A stretch of 41,431 nt of DNA from Paulinella micropora (GCA_009731375.1 BJOX01000061.1:399025-440455); one strand, 5' to 3'. Shown: positions 1 to 9,735, numbered from the stretch's first letter. Numbers and translations are program-made. The notes: generated by a model from the sequence alone, not told the origin.

Positions 1-160
1 GGCAGTTCCAACACTTCCAGACGGGCCGGTATGTTCAATGAAAATACTGGTCCAGAAATAGACCGGTATGTTCAATGAAAATACTGGTGGCACCGACGGG
101 AATCGAACTGGCGACAGGGCCCAGATGGTAGAACTTGACCACTGGGCTATCACGGTGTCC
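1..160 (-). repeat. tRNA-derived SINE, inverted, 5' part
   Basis: Read on the minus strand, 160 to about 88 is a tRNA-like head: the ends pair as GGCACC/GGTGCC-type acceptor strands, with an A-box-like TAGCCCAGTGG and a B-box-like GTTCGATTCC. The adjoining body starts CCAGTATTTTCATTGAACATACCGG-like and is partly duplicated within 1-87. Other copies of the family lie at 917, 3245, 4422 and 4752. Confidence 0.75.
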
Positions 161-244
<84 letters not shown>

Positions 245-249
245 CATAA
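161..249. repeat. (AAT)n microsatellite
   Basis: Nearly pure AAT repeat between two inverted SINE pieces. ATT/AAT tracts abut the 3' ends of most SINE copies here, so this is probably a SINE tail that expanded. The Asn or Ile reading frames across it are not genes. Confidence 0.9.
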
Positions 250-261
250 ACAATAATAATA

Positions 262-380
262 GTGCTTCTCTGTCAATGGCGAATGCAAATCTGCGCATGT
301 GCCTCCATCATCTCACCCGCGAGGGGAGTACGAAGATTTGGCCGATAGCTCTACTGACACCCCCGCAGGGCAGCTACGTA
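262..380 (-). repeat. SINE 3' body, inverted
   Basis: Reverse complement of the SINE body segment (GGGTGTCA...TCTTCGTACTCCCCTC...GAGAAGCAC) seen on the plus strand at 947-1057 and 4585-4686. It lies directly beside the (AAT)n tract, as expected for the tail end of a copy in minus orientation. Confidence 0.7.
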
Positions 381-433
381 TACCTTCAAAGAAAACACAT
401 GAAGTAGAAATTTGCAAAGATTTTGGAAAATTA

Positions 434-625
434 GTGCCAAAATGAATGGCTGAGAATGCTGCAAGGCTCTACGAGTTGTGCCAGGGGCTTAGAGGCTGAT
501 TCTTTGTGTTTTCGCAAGCTTGTCACGAGCACTTCTTTAGGGAAAAAGTTGAAGTTGTGAAAATCGAATGTAATGAAAAAGTAGTGCCAAAATGAATGGC
601 TGAGACTGCTCCAAGGTTGTAAAAG
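434..625. repeat. imperfect direct repeat, about 150 bp
   Basis: The block starting AGTGCCAAAATGAATGGCTG at about 434 recurs at about 584 with substitutions (AGAATGCTGCAAGG versus AGACTGCTCCAAGG). The second copy is truncated. No coding potential is evident. Confidence 0.7.
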
Positions 626-654
626 TTGTGCATGTGAGAATGAGATGGAAAAGC

Positions 655-749
655 GACCTTGGGAAGAGGAGAGAGGGGGGTGGGGGTGGGGTTGCGCGAA
701 GCGCACCGCAAACCATCCTGTCAGGTGTTGGCGCTGTCCCTAGTTATTA

Positions 750-808
<59 letters not shown>
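655..808 (+). repeat. dispersed repeat 3' end plus (ATT)n
   Basis: The stretch TTGCGCGAAGCGCAC followed by AACCATCCTGTCAGGTGTTGGCG and CCTAGTTATTAT recurs at 3158-3215, in both places running into an ATT microsatellite. It looks like the 3' terminus of a non-LTR-type element with a microsatellite tail. The microsatellite covers about 746-808. Confidence 0.65.
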
Positions 809-811
<3 letters not shown>

Positions 812-844
812 ATACCGGTCCGTCTGGAAGTGTTGGAACTGCCC

Positions 845-918
<74 letters not shown>

Positions 919-1057
919 ATACCGGTCCGTCTGGAAGTGTTGGAACTGCCCTTGCGGGGGTGTCATTAGAGCTTATCGTCAATTCTTCGTACTCCCCTCA
1001 CGGGTGAGACGATGGAGGCGCATGTGCAGAAATGCATCAGCCATTGACAGAGAAGCA
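809..1057 (+). repeat. SINE body copies with internal (ATT)n
   Basis: A short body fragment (809-845, AACATACCGGTCCGTCTGG) is followed by (ATT)n, then a longer body copy (about 916-1057) reaching CATTGACAGAGAAGCA, where an assembly gap begins. The head is absent in both, so these are truncated copies. Confidence 0.75.
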
Positions 1058-1543
1058 NNNNNNNNNNNNNNNNNNNNNNNNNNNNNNNNNNNNNNNNNNN
1101 NNNNNNNNNNNNNNNNNNNNNNNNNNNNNNNNNNNNNNNNNNNNNNNNNNNNNNNNNNNNNNNNNNNNNNNNNNNNNNNNNNNNNNNNNNNNNNNNNNNN
1201 NNNNNNNNNNNNNNNNNNNNNNNNNNNNNNNNNNNNNNNNNNNNNNNNNNNNNNNNNNNNNNNNNNNNNNNNNNNNNNNNNNNNNNNNNNNNNNNNNNNN
1301 NNNNNNNNNNNNNNNNNNNNNNNNNNNNNNNNNNNNNNNNNNNNNNNNNNNNNNNNNNNNNNNNNNNNNNNNNNNNNNNNNNNNNNNNNNNNNNNNNNNN
1401 NNNNNNNNNNNNNNNNNNNNNNNNNNNNNNNNNNNNNNNNNNNNNNNNNNNNNNNNNNNNNNNNNNNNNNNNNNNNNNNNNNNNNNNNNNNNNNNNNNNN
1501 NNNNNNNNNNNNNNNNNNNNNNNNNNNNNNNNNNNNNNNNNNN
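1058..1543. other. assembly gap (486 N)
   Basis: No sequence. The left flank ends inside a SINE copy and the right flank starts inside a different repeat family, so reading frames spanning it are artefacts. Confidence 0.99.
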
Positions 1544-1790
1544 AGGTTTTGAGAGGTAGTTCTAGCAACCATGCTTGGTGTACGCACTTGCACATGCGGC
1601 AACGTTTTGCAAGAGGTTGTTGGGACTGCGGAATAACCTCGGCTTAGTGTAGTCTTGCCCTCAGGAGCTCCATCGGTGGCCCCTATAATCAGTTGAGAGA
1701 CTGACTAGGTGGGGATGAAGCACCTCGAACAAGGGCATGAGCCTCAGCTGCATCAGTATGCCTTAGTGTTGATTGTGATATATTTGAGGG
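1544..1790 (+). repeat. dispersed repeat R2, copy a (partial)
   Basis: Matches copies at about 1990-2235 and 5215-5465: GTAGTTCTAGCAACCATGCTTG, then CAAGAGGTTGTTGGGACTGCGG, then the GGAGCTCCATCGGTGGCCCC block. It is cut on the left by the assembly gap. No intact protein is encoded. Confidence 0.8.
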
Positions 1791-1798
1791 TAACACCT

Positions 1799-2294
1799 GA
1801 TGATAAAAACTTAGTCACGCTTGCTTATCAGAGCTCCAGCCCAATTGCCTTACGGCGTTAAACTGTGATGCCAACTCAAAACCATTTGGTGGATGATGCT
1901 GGGGAGGAGGGTCGTTGGGCGCCTGTCGAAGATCTTAAACTCCGCTATGCCGGTTGATAGCCCGTGGACCCAGCGGATACCAAATTGTTATGGGTGGGGT
2001 TTTGAGGTAGTTCTAGCAACCATGCTTGGTGTACGCACTTGCACATGCGGCAACGTTTTGCAAGAGGTTGTTGGGACTGCGGAATAACCTCGGCTTAGTG
2101 TAGTCTTGCCCTCAGGAGCTCCATCGGTGGCCCCTATAATCAGTCGAGAGACTGACTAGGTGGGGATGGAGCACCTCGAACAAGGGCATGGAGGCTCATG
2201 TCCGGAAACGGATCGTGCCATCAGCTGCATCAGTATGCCTTAGAGGAAGTATATTATTACTATTATTATTACTATTATTACTATTATTATTATC
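1799..2294 (+). repeat. dispersed repeat R2, copy b, with ATT-type tail
   Basis: Longest copy here. It starts GATGATAAAAACTTAGTCACG, passes the GGCGTTAAACTGTGATGCCAAC segment and the CTAGCAACC segment, and ends ATGGAGGCTCATGTCCGGAAA...CAGTATGCCTTAGAG followed by a (TTATTAC/ATT) tail at 2251-2294. Element size is about 450 bp. The ends and tail resemble the 3' portion of a non-LTR retrotransposon (inference). A 64-codon frame inside it is not a convincing gene. Confidence 0.75.
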
Positions 2295-2361
2295 ATCCCT
2301 GAAAGGTATTGGGGAAGGGGGTGAGGGGGAAAATGGAAATTGTGTACCCCCCCCCCCAGCA

Positions 2362-2890
2362 TTTCCGCACCCCTGTCGGAATAAATCATGGTTTATGGGA
2401 ACCAGGAGGAGTTGGGAGCTCATATTTACAGGGTGGCTAGCCCCAGACTCGATGTTGATGCTGATATAATTTTTTTGAAATTCACGCAAATATTTGCGTT
2501 AGGGCAGTGTCCTGAATGCCAAAATTCCTTTATTTTTCCGCACCCCTGTCGGAATAAATCATGGTTTGTGTGAACCAGGAGGGGTTGGGAGCTCAAATTG
2601 ACAGGGTGGCAGACCCGATGTTGATGCTGATATAATTTCTTTGGAATTCACGCAAATATTTGCGTTAGGGGAGTGTCCTGAATGCCAAATTCCTTGGTTT
2701 TTGGGCCTATTTTCTGCTCTCTAATCGGAATAAATCATGGTTTGTGGGGACCAGGAGGAGTTGGGAGCTCATATTGGCAGGGTGGCTAGCCCCAGACTCG
2801 ATCTTGATGCTGATAACATTTTTTTTTGCTGGAATCAACGCAAATATTTGCGTTAGGGGAGTGTCCTGAATGCCAAATTTCCTCGTTTTT
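2362..2890 (+). repeat. tandem satellite, three units of about 170 bp
   Basis: Three consecutive units at about 2362-2535, 2538-2705 and 2718-2890. Each carries GGAATAAATCATGGTTT, then an ACCAGGAGG.GTTGGGAGCTCA block, then CGCAAATATTTGCGTTAGGG (with the palindrome CGCAAATATTTGCG) and GTGTCCTGAATGCCAAA. Units differ by substitutions and small indels, so the array is old. Confidence 0.85.
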
Positions 2891-2892
2891 TG

Positions 2893-3209
2893 GCAGTACT
2901 TGCCGGTGCCTCCGGAGATTGAACGTACGCTGTCGACGGGGCAGGGGGGGTCCGGGGGCTCTGCCCCCGGGAACCCAAGCCCTGTGATTGTACGTACCCG
3001 TTCTGGTCGCGGGTGGCACCCACACCTGAAAATTGAGGTTTTTTTGCCACCAGGCGCCCTTTGCAGCACCTCCGGTAATTCAACGTACCCTGTCGAAAGG
3101 AAAGGGGCGGGAAGGGGGCCTCCAAAACGTGATAAGAAGTGCGGCCGGCGGAGTTTGGTGCGCGAAGCGCACTGGTAAACCATCCTTTCAGGTGTTGGCG
3201 CAGTCCCTA

Positions 3210-3243
<34 letters not shown>
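2893..3243 (+). repeat. dispersed repeat with GC hairpin, 3' end and (ATT)n
   Basis: Contains the palindrome CCGGGGGC-TCT-GCCCCCGG at 2952-2970 and two related blocks (CCTCCGGAGATTGAACGTAC and CCTCCGGTAATTCAACGTAC). It ends with the same GCGCGAAGCGCAC...CAGGTGTTGGCGC terminus found at 690-745, again running into (ATT)n at about 3210-3243. Overlapping reading frames on both strands show no recognisable domain. Confidence 0.65.
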
Positions 3244-3244
<1 letters not shown>

Positions 3245-3331
3245 GGACACCGTGATAGCCCAGTGGTCAAGTTCTACCATCTGGGCCCTGTCGCCAGTTC
3301 GATTCCCGTCGGTGCCACCAGTATTTTCATT
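3245..3331 (+). repeat. SINE head, cut by gap
   Basis: tRNA-like head beginning GGACACCGTGATAGCCCAGTGG and ending CCCGTCGGTGCCACC, followed by the first bases of the body. An assembly gap follows. Confidence 0.8.
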
Positions 3332-4271
3332 NNNNNNNNNNNNNNNNNNNNNNNNNNNNNNNNNNNNNNNNNNNNNNNNNNNNNNNNNNNNNNNNNNNNN
3401 NNNNNNNNNNNNNNNNNNNNNNNNNNNNNNNNNNNNNNNNNNNNNNNNNNNNNNNNNNNNNNNNNNNNNNNNNNNNNNNNNNNNNNNNNNNNNNNNNNNN
3501 NNNNNNNNNNNNNNNNNNNNNNNNNNNNNNNNNNNNNNNNNNNNNNNNNNNNNNNNNNNNNNNNNNNNNNNNNNNNNNNNNNNNNNNNNNNNNNNNNNNN
3601 NNNNNNNNNNNNNNNNNNNNNNNNNNNNNNNNNNNNNNNNNNNNNNNNNNNNNNNNNNNNNNNNNNNNNNNNNNNNNNNNNNNNNNNNNNNNNNNNNNNN
3701 NNNNNNNNNNNNNNNNNNNNNNNNNNNNNNNNNNNNNNNNNNNNNNNNNNNNNNNNNNNNNNNNNNNNNNNNNNNNNNNNNNNNNNNNNNNNNNNNNNNN
3801 NNNNNNNNNNNNNNNNNNNNNNNNNNNNNNNNNNNNNNNNNNNNNNNNNNNNNNNNNNNNNNNNNNNNNNNNNNNNNNNNNNNNNNNNNNNNNNNNNNNN
3901 NNNNNNNNNNNNNNNNNNNNNNNNNNNNNNNNNNNNNNNNNNNNNNNNNNNNNNNNNNNNNNNNNNNNNNNNNNNNNNNNNNNNNNNNNNNNNNNNNNNN
4001 NNNNNNNNNNNNNNNNNNNNNNNNNNNNNNNNNNNNNNNNNNNNNNNNNNNNNNNNNNNNNNNNNNNNNNNNNNNNNNNNNNNNNNNNNNNNNNNNNNNN
4101 NNNNNNNNNNNNNNNNNNNNNNNNNNNNNNNNNNNNNNNNNNNNNNNNNNNNNNNNNNNNNNNNNNNNNNNNNNNNNNNNNNNNNNNNNNNNNNNNNNNN
4201 NNNNNNNNNNNNNNNNNNNNNNNNNNNNNNNNNNNNNNNNNNNNNNNNNNNNNNNNNNNNNNNNNNNNNNN
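3332..4271. other. assembly gap (940 N)
   Basis: No sequence. The 110 bases after it (4272-4380) match no repeat or gene I recognise. A downstream LSM3 exon, absent from the visible sequence, could lie in this gap or outside the window. Confidence 0.99.
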
Positions 4272-4421
4272 CGTCACTTCCTTTATTCCACCGATTGGTG
4301 TGGAGACTTTCCTTATGGAATGGAGGACTGGATGCACATGGCCTTTTGGCTCAGCAATTGGCAGACGATACATACATACATATTATTAATATTATTATTA
4401 TTATTATTATTATTTTTAATT

Positions 4422-4687
4422 GGACACCGTGATAGCCCAGTGGTCAAGTTCTACCATCTGGGCCCTGTCGCCAGTTCGATTCCCGTCGGTGCCACCAGTA
4501 TTTTCATTGAACATACCGATCCGTTTGGACCAGTATTTTCATTGAACATACCGGCCCGTCTGGAAGTGTTGGAACTGCCCTTGCGGGGGTGTCATTAGAG
4601 CTTATCGTCAATTCTTCGTACTCCCCTCACGGGTGAGACGATGGAGGCGCATGTGCAGAAATGCATCAGCCATTGACAGAGAAGCAC

Positions 4688-4742
<55 letters not shown>
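4422..4742 (+). repeat. complete SINE copy with (ATT)n tail
   Basis: The most complete copy. tRNA-like head 4422-4496 (A box TAGCCCAGTGG, B box AGTTCGATTCC), body 4497-4686 with an internal duplication of the CAGTATTTTCATTGAACATACCG block, ending GAGAAGCAC, then an ATT tail of about 55 bp. The T-stem pairs poorly, as expected for a tRNA-derived SINE rather than a working tRNA. Confidence 0.85.
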
Positions 4743-4744
<2 letters not shown>

Positions 4745-4751
4745 TTATTGT

Positions 4752-5025
4752 GGCACCGCGATAGCCCAGTGGTTAAGGTCTACCATCTGGGACCTGTCGC
4801 CAGTTCGATTCCCGTCGGTGCCAGTATTTTCAAAGGATATTTTCTTTGAAAGTATTGGTCTGTCTGGAAGGCTTGGAGCTGCCTTGCGGGGGTGTCAGTA
4901 GAGCCTATCGTCAAATCTTCGTACTCCCCTCGCGGGTGAGACGATGGAGGCACATGTGCAGAAATGCATTCGCCATTGACTGAGAAGCACTATTATTACT
5001 ATTATTATTATTATTGTTATTATTA
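4752..5025 (+). repeat. SINE copy with ATT-type tail
   Basis: The head 4752-4823 has seven-base acceptor strands GGCACCG/CGGTGCC. The body is diverged from the copy at 4422, with several substitutions and a different junction after the head. It ends GAGAAGCAC at about 4990 and is followed by a short ATT tail. Confidence 0.85.
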
Positions 5026-5500
5026 TCCCGATGAAAAAACCTAGTCACACTTGCTAAACAGAGTTCCAGCCCAATGGCCTCAAGGCGTTAAACTGTGACG
5101 CCAACTCATAACCCTTTGGTGCTAGATGCTGGGGAGGAGGGTCGTTGCGCGCGTAAAAGATCTTAAACTCCGCATATGCTGGTTGATAGCCCAGGACCCA
5201 GCAGACACCAGATTGTTATGGGTGGGGTTTCGAGGCAGCTCTAGCAACCGCGCTTGGTGTATGCACTTGCACATTCGGTGACGTCTTGCAAGAGGTTGCT
5301 GGGACTGCGGAATAACCTCGGCTTAGTGCAGTCTTGCCCTCAGGAGCTCCATCGGTGGCCCCGATCATCAGGCGAGAGACTGACACGGGGGGGTGGAGGA
5401 CCTCGAACAAGGGTATTGGAGGCTTATGTCCGTTGAGGATATGCCATTAGCTGCATCAGTACGCCTCAGATATAGTATTATTATTATTATTATTATACTA
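5026..5500 (+). repeat. dispersed repeat R2, copy c
   Basis: Full-length relative of copy b: GATGAAAAAACCTAGTCAC at the start, GGCGTTAAACTGTGACGCCAAC, CTCTAGCAACCGCGCTTGG, and the end CATCAGTACGCCTCAG followed by a short (TTA)n. It sits immediately downstream of the LSM3 exon, in its intron or 3' flank. Confidence 0.75.
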
Positions 5501-5526
5501 TCATCATTTTGACTACGGCTACATAC

Positions 5527-5622
5527 ATGCAGCCTGCCGCGCAGTTCTCGTCCTCCTCTGCACTTGACGTAGATGCGCTCATCTAGCGAGAGGCGAATCA
5601 AATCCAAAGGCTCCTCCACCGT
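5527..5622 (-). CDS. LSM3: LSM3 (U6 snRNA-associated Sm-like protein) internal exon
   Basis: A 32-codon exon on the minus strand encodes [20 protein letters not shown] followed by a segment ending RELRGRLH. From memory this is nearly identical to the N-terminal helix and first strands of the Sm fold in eukaryotic LSm3. LSm3 is a subunit of the cytoplasmic LSm1-7 ring (mRNA decapping) and the nuclear LSm2-8 ring (U6 snRNP). The exon is framed by a canonical acceptor (CTCGCAG at 5623-5629) and donor (GTATGT at 5526-5521), both in phase 0. The remaining Sm2 half is not visible downstream and may lie in the gap at 3332-4271. The known family strongly supports the call; the gene is incomplete here. 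Confidence 0.9.
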
Positions 5623-5652
5623 CTGCGAGGCAGACTACAAATGTACAGGCAG

Positions 5653-5862
5653 CGTATGTATGTATGTATGTATGTATGTATGTATGTATGTATGTATATA
5701 TACATATATATATACATATATATATATATATACATATATATACACACATATATATATATGTGTGTGTGTGCGTGTGTATACTAAAAATGTATGTATGTAT
5801 GTATGTATGTTATGTATGTCTGTCTGTCTGTATGTATGTATGTCTGTATGTATTGCAGTTGC
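5653..5862. repeat. (TATG)n/(TA)n/(TG)n microsatellite cluster
   Basis: TATG repeats at about 5657-5697, TA-rich at 5698-5760, TG at 5758-5776 and TATG/TCTG at 5788-5850. Frames across it (Met-Tyr-Val-Cys patterns) are artefacts. It probably lies in an LSM3 intron. Confidence 0.9.
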
Positions 5863-5879
5863 AGTCCTTGGCGGAAGAC

Positions 5880-5906
5880 CTTCTTGGCATCTTCGCCCTC
5901 CTCCAT
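5880..5906 (-). CDS. LSM3: possible first coding exon of LSM3
   Basis: Nine codons on the minus strand from ATG at 5906 read MEEGEDAKK, followed by GT. Joined in phase 0 to the exon at 5622 this gives a short acidic N-terminus before TVEEP, similar in length to known LSm3 proteins. The donor (GTCTTC) is weak, so this is an inference. The intervening intron (about 257 bp) would contain TATG and TA microsatellites. Confidence 0.4.
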
Positions 5907-6279
5907 GGCCCGCTTCCTCCGCCAGCACACGCAGTCGGCAGCGCAAGAAGACTACTGTCCTGTACGCATAGAGGAGAAAAAANNNNNNNNNNNNNNNNAA
6001 AAAAAAAGAGGTAAGTTTAGGTCGACACAGGTCCAAGCTTTCTGCACCAGACCAACGTTCAAAACCGAAGCAGTGCCGTGCACCGTTTGACGAAAGGCAG
6101 GGGCTGATCTTGCTATCTGACTGCAGGTTCTCTCATGCATTCGCCTCTCGCGCTTTCTTCCATGCACATTCTTTCTACACAAGTGACTGTTCTCTGACTT
6201 GCTCTACGGTCTGCTATTGATGACCTATGCAACTCATACGTTTGTGCGTAAAATTCTCACACATGCATTTCAAACTGAA

Positions 6280-6890
6280 TTTATCATTCAGCACACATAC
6301 ACACACAAACACACAGTATACGTGAGTACATGCATACAGACATTACACACACAGAAGCATAAATGCATGCATACACACAAACATACAATACATACATATG
6401 TCACACAATATACTTTCTACTTAGATGCATACAGACATAAAGACATCTTTGACATTCACATATTATACGCACATGCATACAAATAAACGAATACTTTCAT
6501 AAATATATTACGTACATACATACGTATATGCATCCAAACATACACATATACATGCTCAATACGAAAGAATATGTATGTACGTACGTAAATACGAATGTTC
6601 GTACTTACGTACGAATACTAGTACGAATATATGTATATATATGTATATATACATATACATGCATACATACATACATACATACATACATACACATACATAC
6701 CTACGTACATACGTACATATATACATACATACATACATACATACAGCATGCATAACGCATACCCATACATACCTGCATACCCATACATACATACACACAT
6801 AAATTACATACATCCATATGTGTACATACATACACACACACATACATACATACATACATACATACAGACAGACAGACAGACAGACAGACA
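6280..6890. repeat. CA/CATA-rich microsatellite field
   Basis: Mixed (CA)n and (CATA)n, then dense (TACA)n from about 6650 and (CAGA)n at 6866-6888. Reading frames on both strands are repeat translations. Nothing gene-like was found in 5990-6280 either, apart from ordinary unique DNA. Confidence 0.9.
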
Positions 6891-6894
6891 TATG

Positions 6895-7275
6895 TATGTA
6901 TGTTATGTTATGTTATGTTATGTTATGTCATGTTATGTTATGTTATGTTATGTTATGTTATGTTGTTGTGTTGTGTTGTGTTGTGTTATGCTAGCTATGC
7001 TATGCTATGCTATGTCATGTTATGTCATGTTATGTTATGTTATGTTATGTTATGTTTGCATGTATGTATGTATGTATGTGTGTATACATACATACATACA
7101 TACATACATACATGCATACATATATACATACATACATACATACATACATACATAACATACATACATACGTACGTATCATACGTACATACGTACGTACCTA
7201 CGTACGTACGTACGTACGTGCATATGTACATACATACATACATACATACATATACATAGATACGTACATATAACG
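6895..7275. repeat. (TATGT)n then (TACA)n/(CGTA)n array
   Basis: A 5-bp TATGT array (about 6899-7060, with a TTGTG variant near 6965-6985) is followed by (TATG)n, (TACA)n and (CGTA)n at about 7166-7218. The unit length changes abruptly from 5 to 4 bp at about 7060. Confidence 0.9.
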
Positions 7276-7413
7276 TACATATGTACATATGCTCATGATA
7301 CAAGCGTACATACACACCTTCCTTCTTCCTTCTTCCTTTTCGTTCTTGTTCTGGTTCTTCTGGTTCTTGTTCTTGTTCTTGTGCTTGTTTCGGGCTTTTT
7401 TTTTTTTTTTTTT

Positions 7414-7721
7414 AATACAGTAAGCAAGGTTTAATGAAAAAGAGACGAGAGAAAAATTAAGAAGAGCTTAATTCAAAAGAATTCTGGTTCCAAGGAACAA
7501 CAGTACAAGCTCATAAGGAAATCTGGAACTAAGGTTCAACAGAAAGCTCCTGGAAAGAGTAATATGGAAGGAAAACGAAATAGAAAAAAAGATAGAAAGA
7601 AAGAAAGGAACAAAGAGATGAAGAAAAAAACCAGGAAAAGAAAAGGAAACGAAGACACAAAAAACAGGAAAGAAAAACATATAAAAACAAAAAAAAGAAA
7701 AGGAACAAAAAACAAAAGCAA

Positions 7722-7812
<91 letters not shown>
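7414..7812 (+). repeat. polypurine-tailed repeat R4, copy 1
   Basis: Starts ACAGTAAGCAAGGTTTAATG, then AGAAGAGCTTAATTCAAAAG, then GAATTCTGGTTCCAAGGAAC, then CAGAAAGCTCCTGGAAAGAG. It continues as about 160 nt of almost pure purine with conserved interruptions, ending in a poly(A) run of about 85 nt and a 10-N gap. The same order recurs at 8290 and 8984. Confidence 0.8.
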
Positions 7813-7822
7813 NNNNNNNNNN

Positions 7823-8111
7823 GCAAACTAGCAGGCAAGAGCGGAAGGCGCCAGCAGAGGTAAGACATAACTAACAATGGGCAGCACTTAACGCAATTCA
7901 CTCGCACCGGAGGCTGTCGTTGCCAGGAGGGTGGTGTGCAAAGCGTAGTAAGGCTCGACGTGGCGTACTCGCGACGCGATTATGCTGAGTGCTGCAGTAT
8001 CCATAAGGACCAGCCCAAGCCTGGCAACCTCATAGACATGCAGCCTCAAGCTAGTCGAGGCAAACTTTTTTTTTACTTTTTTTTTTACTTTTTTTTTTTT
8101 TTTTTTTTAAA
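7823..8111. other. unique sequence, no confident gene
   Basis: About 240 bases of balanced composition (7823-8062) between R4 repeats, then T-rich DNA. A plus-strand frame is open for about 70 codons across 7936-8148 but has no recognisable motif. A donor-like GAG|GTAAGA occurs at 7858-7866, so an exon end is conceivable. I cannot support a gene. Confidence 0.4.
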
Positions 8112-8144
8112 TTACAGTAAGCNNNNNNNNNNTTTAATTTTTTT

Positions 8145-8176
<32 letters not shown>

Positions 8177-8285
8177 GGTTTAATGAGAAGAAAAAGGAAA
8201 AAAGGAAGATAAAGAGCATTTTTTTTTCTTTTCAGTAAGCAAGTTTTTTTTAACAGTAAGCAAGGTTTTTTTTTTATTTTTTTAT
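8112..8285 (+). repeat. R4 5'-end fragments
   Basis: Several truncated copies of only the R4 start (CAGTAAGC...GGTTTAATGAGAA) at about 8113, 8177, 8234 and 8259, separated by T- and A-runs and one 10-N gap. Confidence 0.6.
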
Positions 8286-8287
8286 TT

Positions 8288-8750
8288 TTACAGTAAGCAA
8301 GGTTTAATGAGAAAGAGGCGATAGAAAAAAAGAAGAGCTTAATTCAAAAGAATTCTGGTTCCAAGGAACAACAGTACAAGCTCATAAGGAAATCTGGAAC
8401 TAAGGTTCAACAGAAAGCTCCTGGAAAGAATAATGGAAGGGAAAAGAAAGAGGAAAAAAAGATAGAAAGAAAGAAAGGAACAAAGAGAAGAAGAAGAAAA
8501 AAAACAACCAGGAAAAGAAAAGAGAACGAAGAAACAAAGAACAGGAAAGAAAAATAAAAAACAAAACATAAAATAGATAAGGAATAAAAAACAAAAGCAA
8601 CAAAAACAAACAAACAAGCGAAACAAAGGAAACAAAAACAATACAAAAAGACAACAACAGAGGCAGCGACAAACACTAAAAGCAAACAAAAAACAAACAA
8701 ACACAAGGCCAGACAGGGGCAAGGGAGACGATACTGAACTCGAGGGCAAG
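8288..8750 (+). repeat. polypurine-tailed repeat R4, copy 2
   Basis: Same block order as copy 1 (start at about 8290, EcoRI-type GAATTCTGGTTCC block at 8350, CAGAAAGCTCCTGGAAAGAA at 8410). The purine tail carries AAACAAACAAACAAGCGAAAC motifs and ends near AGGGCAAGAGCGGGG. Minus-strand Phe/Leu/Ser-rich frames are translations of the purine tail. Confidence 0.8.
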
Positions 8751-8784
8751 AGCGGGGGGTTTTTTTTGTTATTTTTTTTGGTAA

Positions 8785-8906
8785 TTTTTTATTACAGTAA
8801 GCAAGCTTTAATGAGAAAGAGACGATAGAAAAAAAAAAGCCTTTTTAATATTTACAGTAAGCATGGTTTAATGAGAAAGAGACGATAGAAAAAAGAAGAG
8901 CCTAAT

Positions 8907-8945
<39 letters not shown>

Positions 8946-9360
8946 GAAGCAAGGTTTAATGAGAATGAGAGGATTTTTTTTTTAATAGTAAGCAAGGTTT
9001 AATGAGAAAGAGACGATAGAAAAAAGGAAGAGCCTAATTCAAAAGAATTCTGGATCCAAGGAAAAACAGTACAAGCTCATAAGGAAATCTGGAACTAAGG
9101 TCAGCAGAAAGCTCCTGGAAAGAATAATATGGAAGGGAAAAGAAAGAAAAAAGATAGAAAGAAAGAAAGGAAGAAAGAGGTAAAGAAAAACCAGGAAAAG
9201 GAAAGAAACGGAGAAACATAAAAGAAAGAAAAAAGCAAAAAACAAAAAAAGGAACAAAAAGACAAGAGAAACATACAAACAAGCGAAACAAAAGAAACAA
9301 AAACAAGACAATTATTTTAAATTTTTATTTTAATTTTTTACAGTAAGCAAGGTTTAATTT
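8785..9360 (+). repeat. R4 copy 3 and nested fragments
   Basis: Fragments at about 8791, 8853 and 8942 and a long copy at 8984-9308 with the same internal blocks. Another start fragment is at about 9338. Copies are head-to-tail with T-runs between them, suggesting repeated insertion into, or duplication of, the same site. Confidence 0.75.
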
Positions 9361-9546
9361 TTAAAAAATGCTTTTCCATGGAGTAGCTTTCCTCTGTACA
9401 AGCAGTTCGAAAACAGAGATGAACAAAAAACAAAACAAAAAACAACGCAAAAATCAAGCAGAAAGAAAGAGGTGGTTTGAGGAATCTGGAGAACAGGGTA
9501 AATACGTTATGTGTGGCGGATCACGTTGAGCCCTCTCCTTTACCAC

Positions 9547-9551
<5 letters not shown>

Positions 9552-9619
<68 letters not shown>

Positions 9620-9735
9620 CTTTTTNNNNNNNNNNAAAGGAAGAAAGCATTAGGGAGAAGCAGGAAGAGTCTAGGAAGCAGGAAGCAGGAAGCAGGAGAA
9701 GCAAGAAGGAAGGAGATGGAAGAGGGAGGAAGACA
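9552..9735. repeat. poly(T), gap, AGGAAGC-type repeat
   Basis: Poly(T) of about 67 nt, a 10-N gap, then purine-rich GGAAGCAGGAAGCAGGAAGC minisatellite-like DNA. No gene. Confidence 0.8.

Noticed and set aside
161-256. Long Asn or Ile homopolymer reading frames
   Set aside because: They are translations of an (AAT)n microsatellite with no flanking coding signal.
4752-4823. Functional tRNA gene
   Set aside because: Acceptor strands and A/B boxes are present, but the T-stem does not pair and several diverged copies exist with SINE bodies attached.
6895-7273. Open frames of Met-Leu-Cys-Tyr-Val repeats
   Set aside because: A 5-bp TATGT array and 4-bp TACA array are open in several frames at once; no gene.
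8339-9311. Phe/Leu/Ser-rich minus-strand frames that look like membrane proteins
   Set aside because: They are the reverse complement of the polypurine repeat R4 and recur with every copy.
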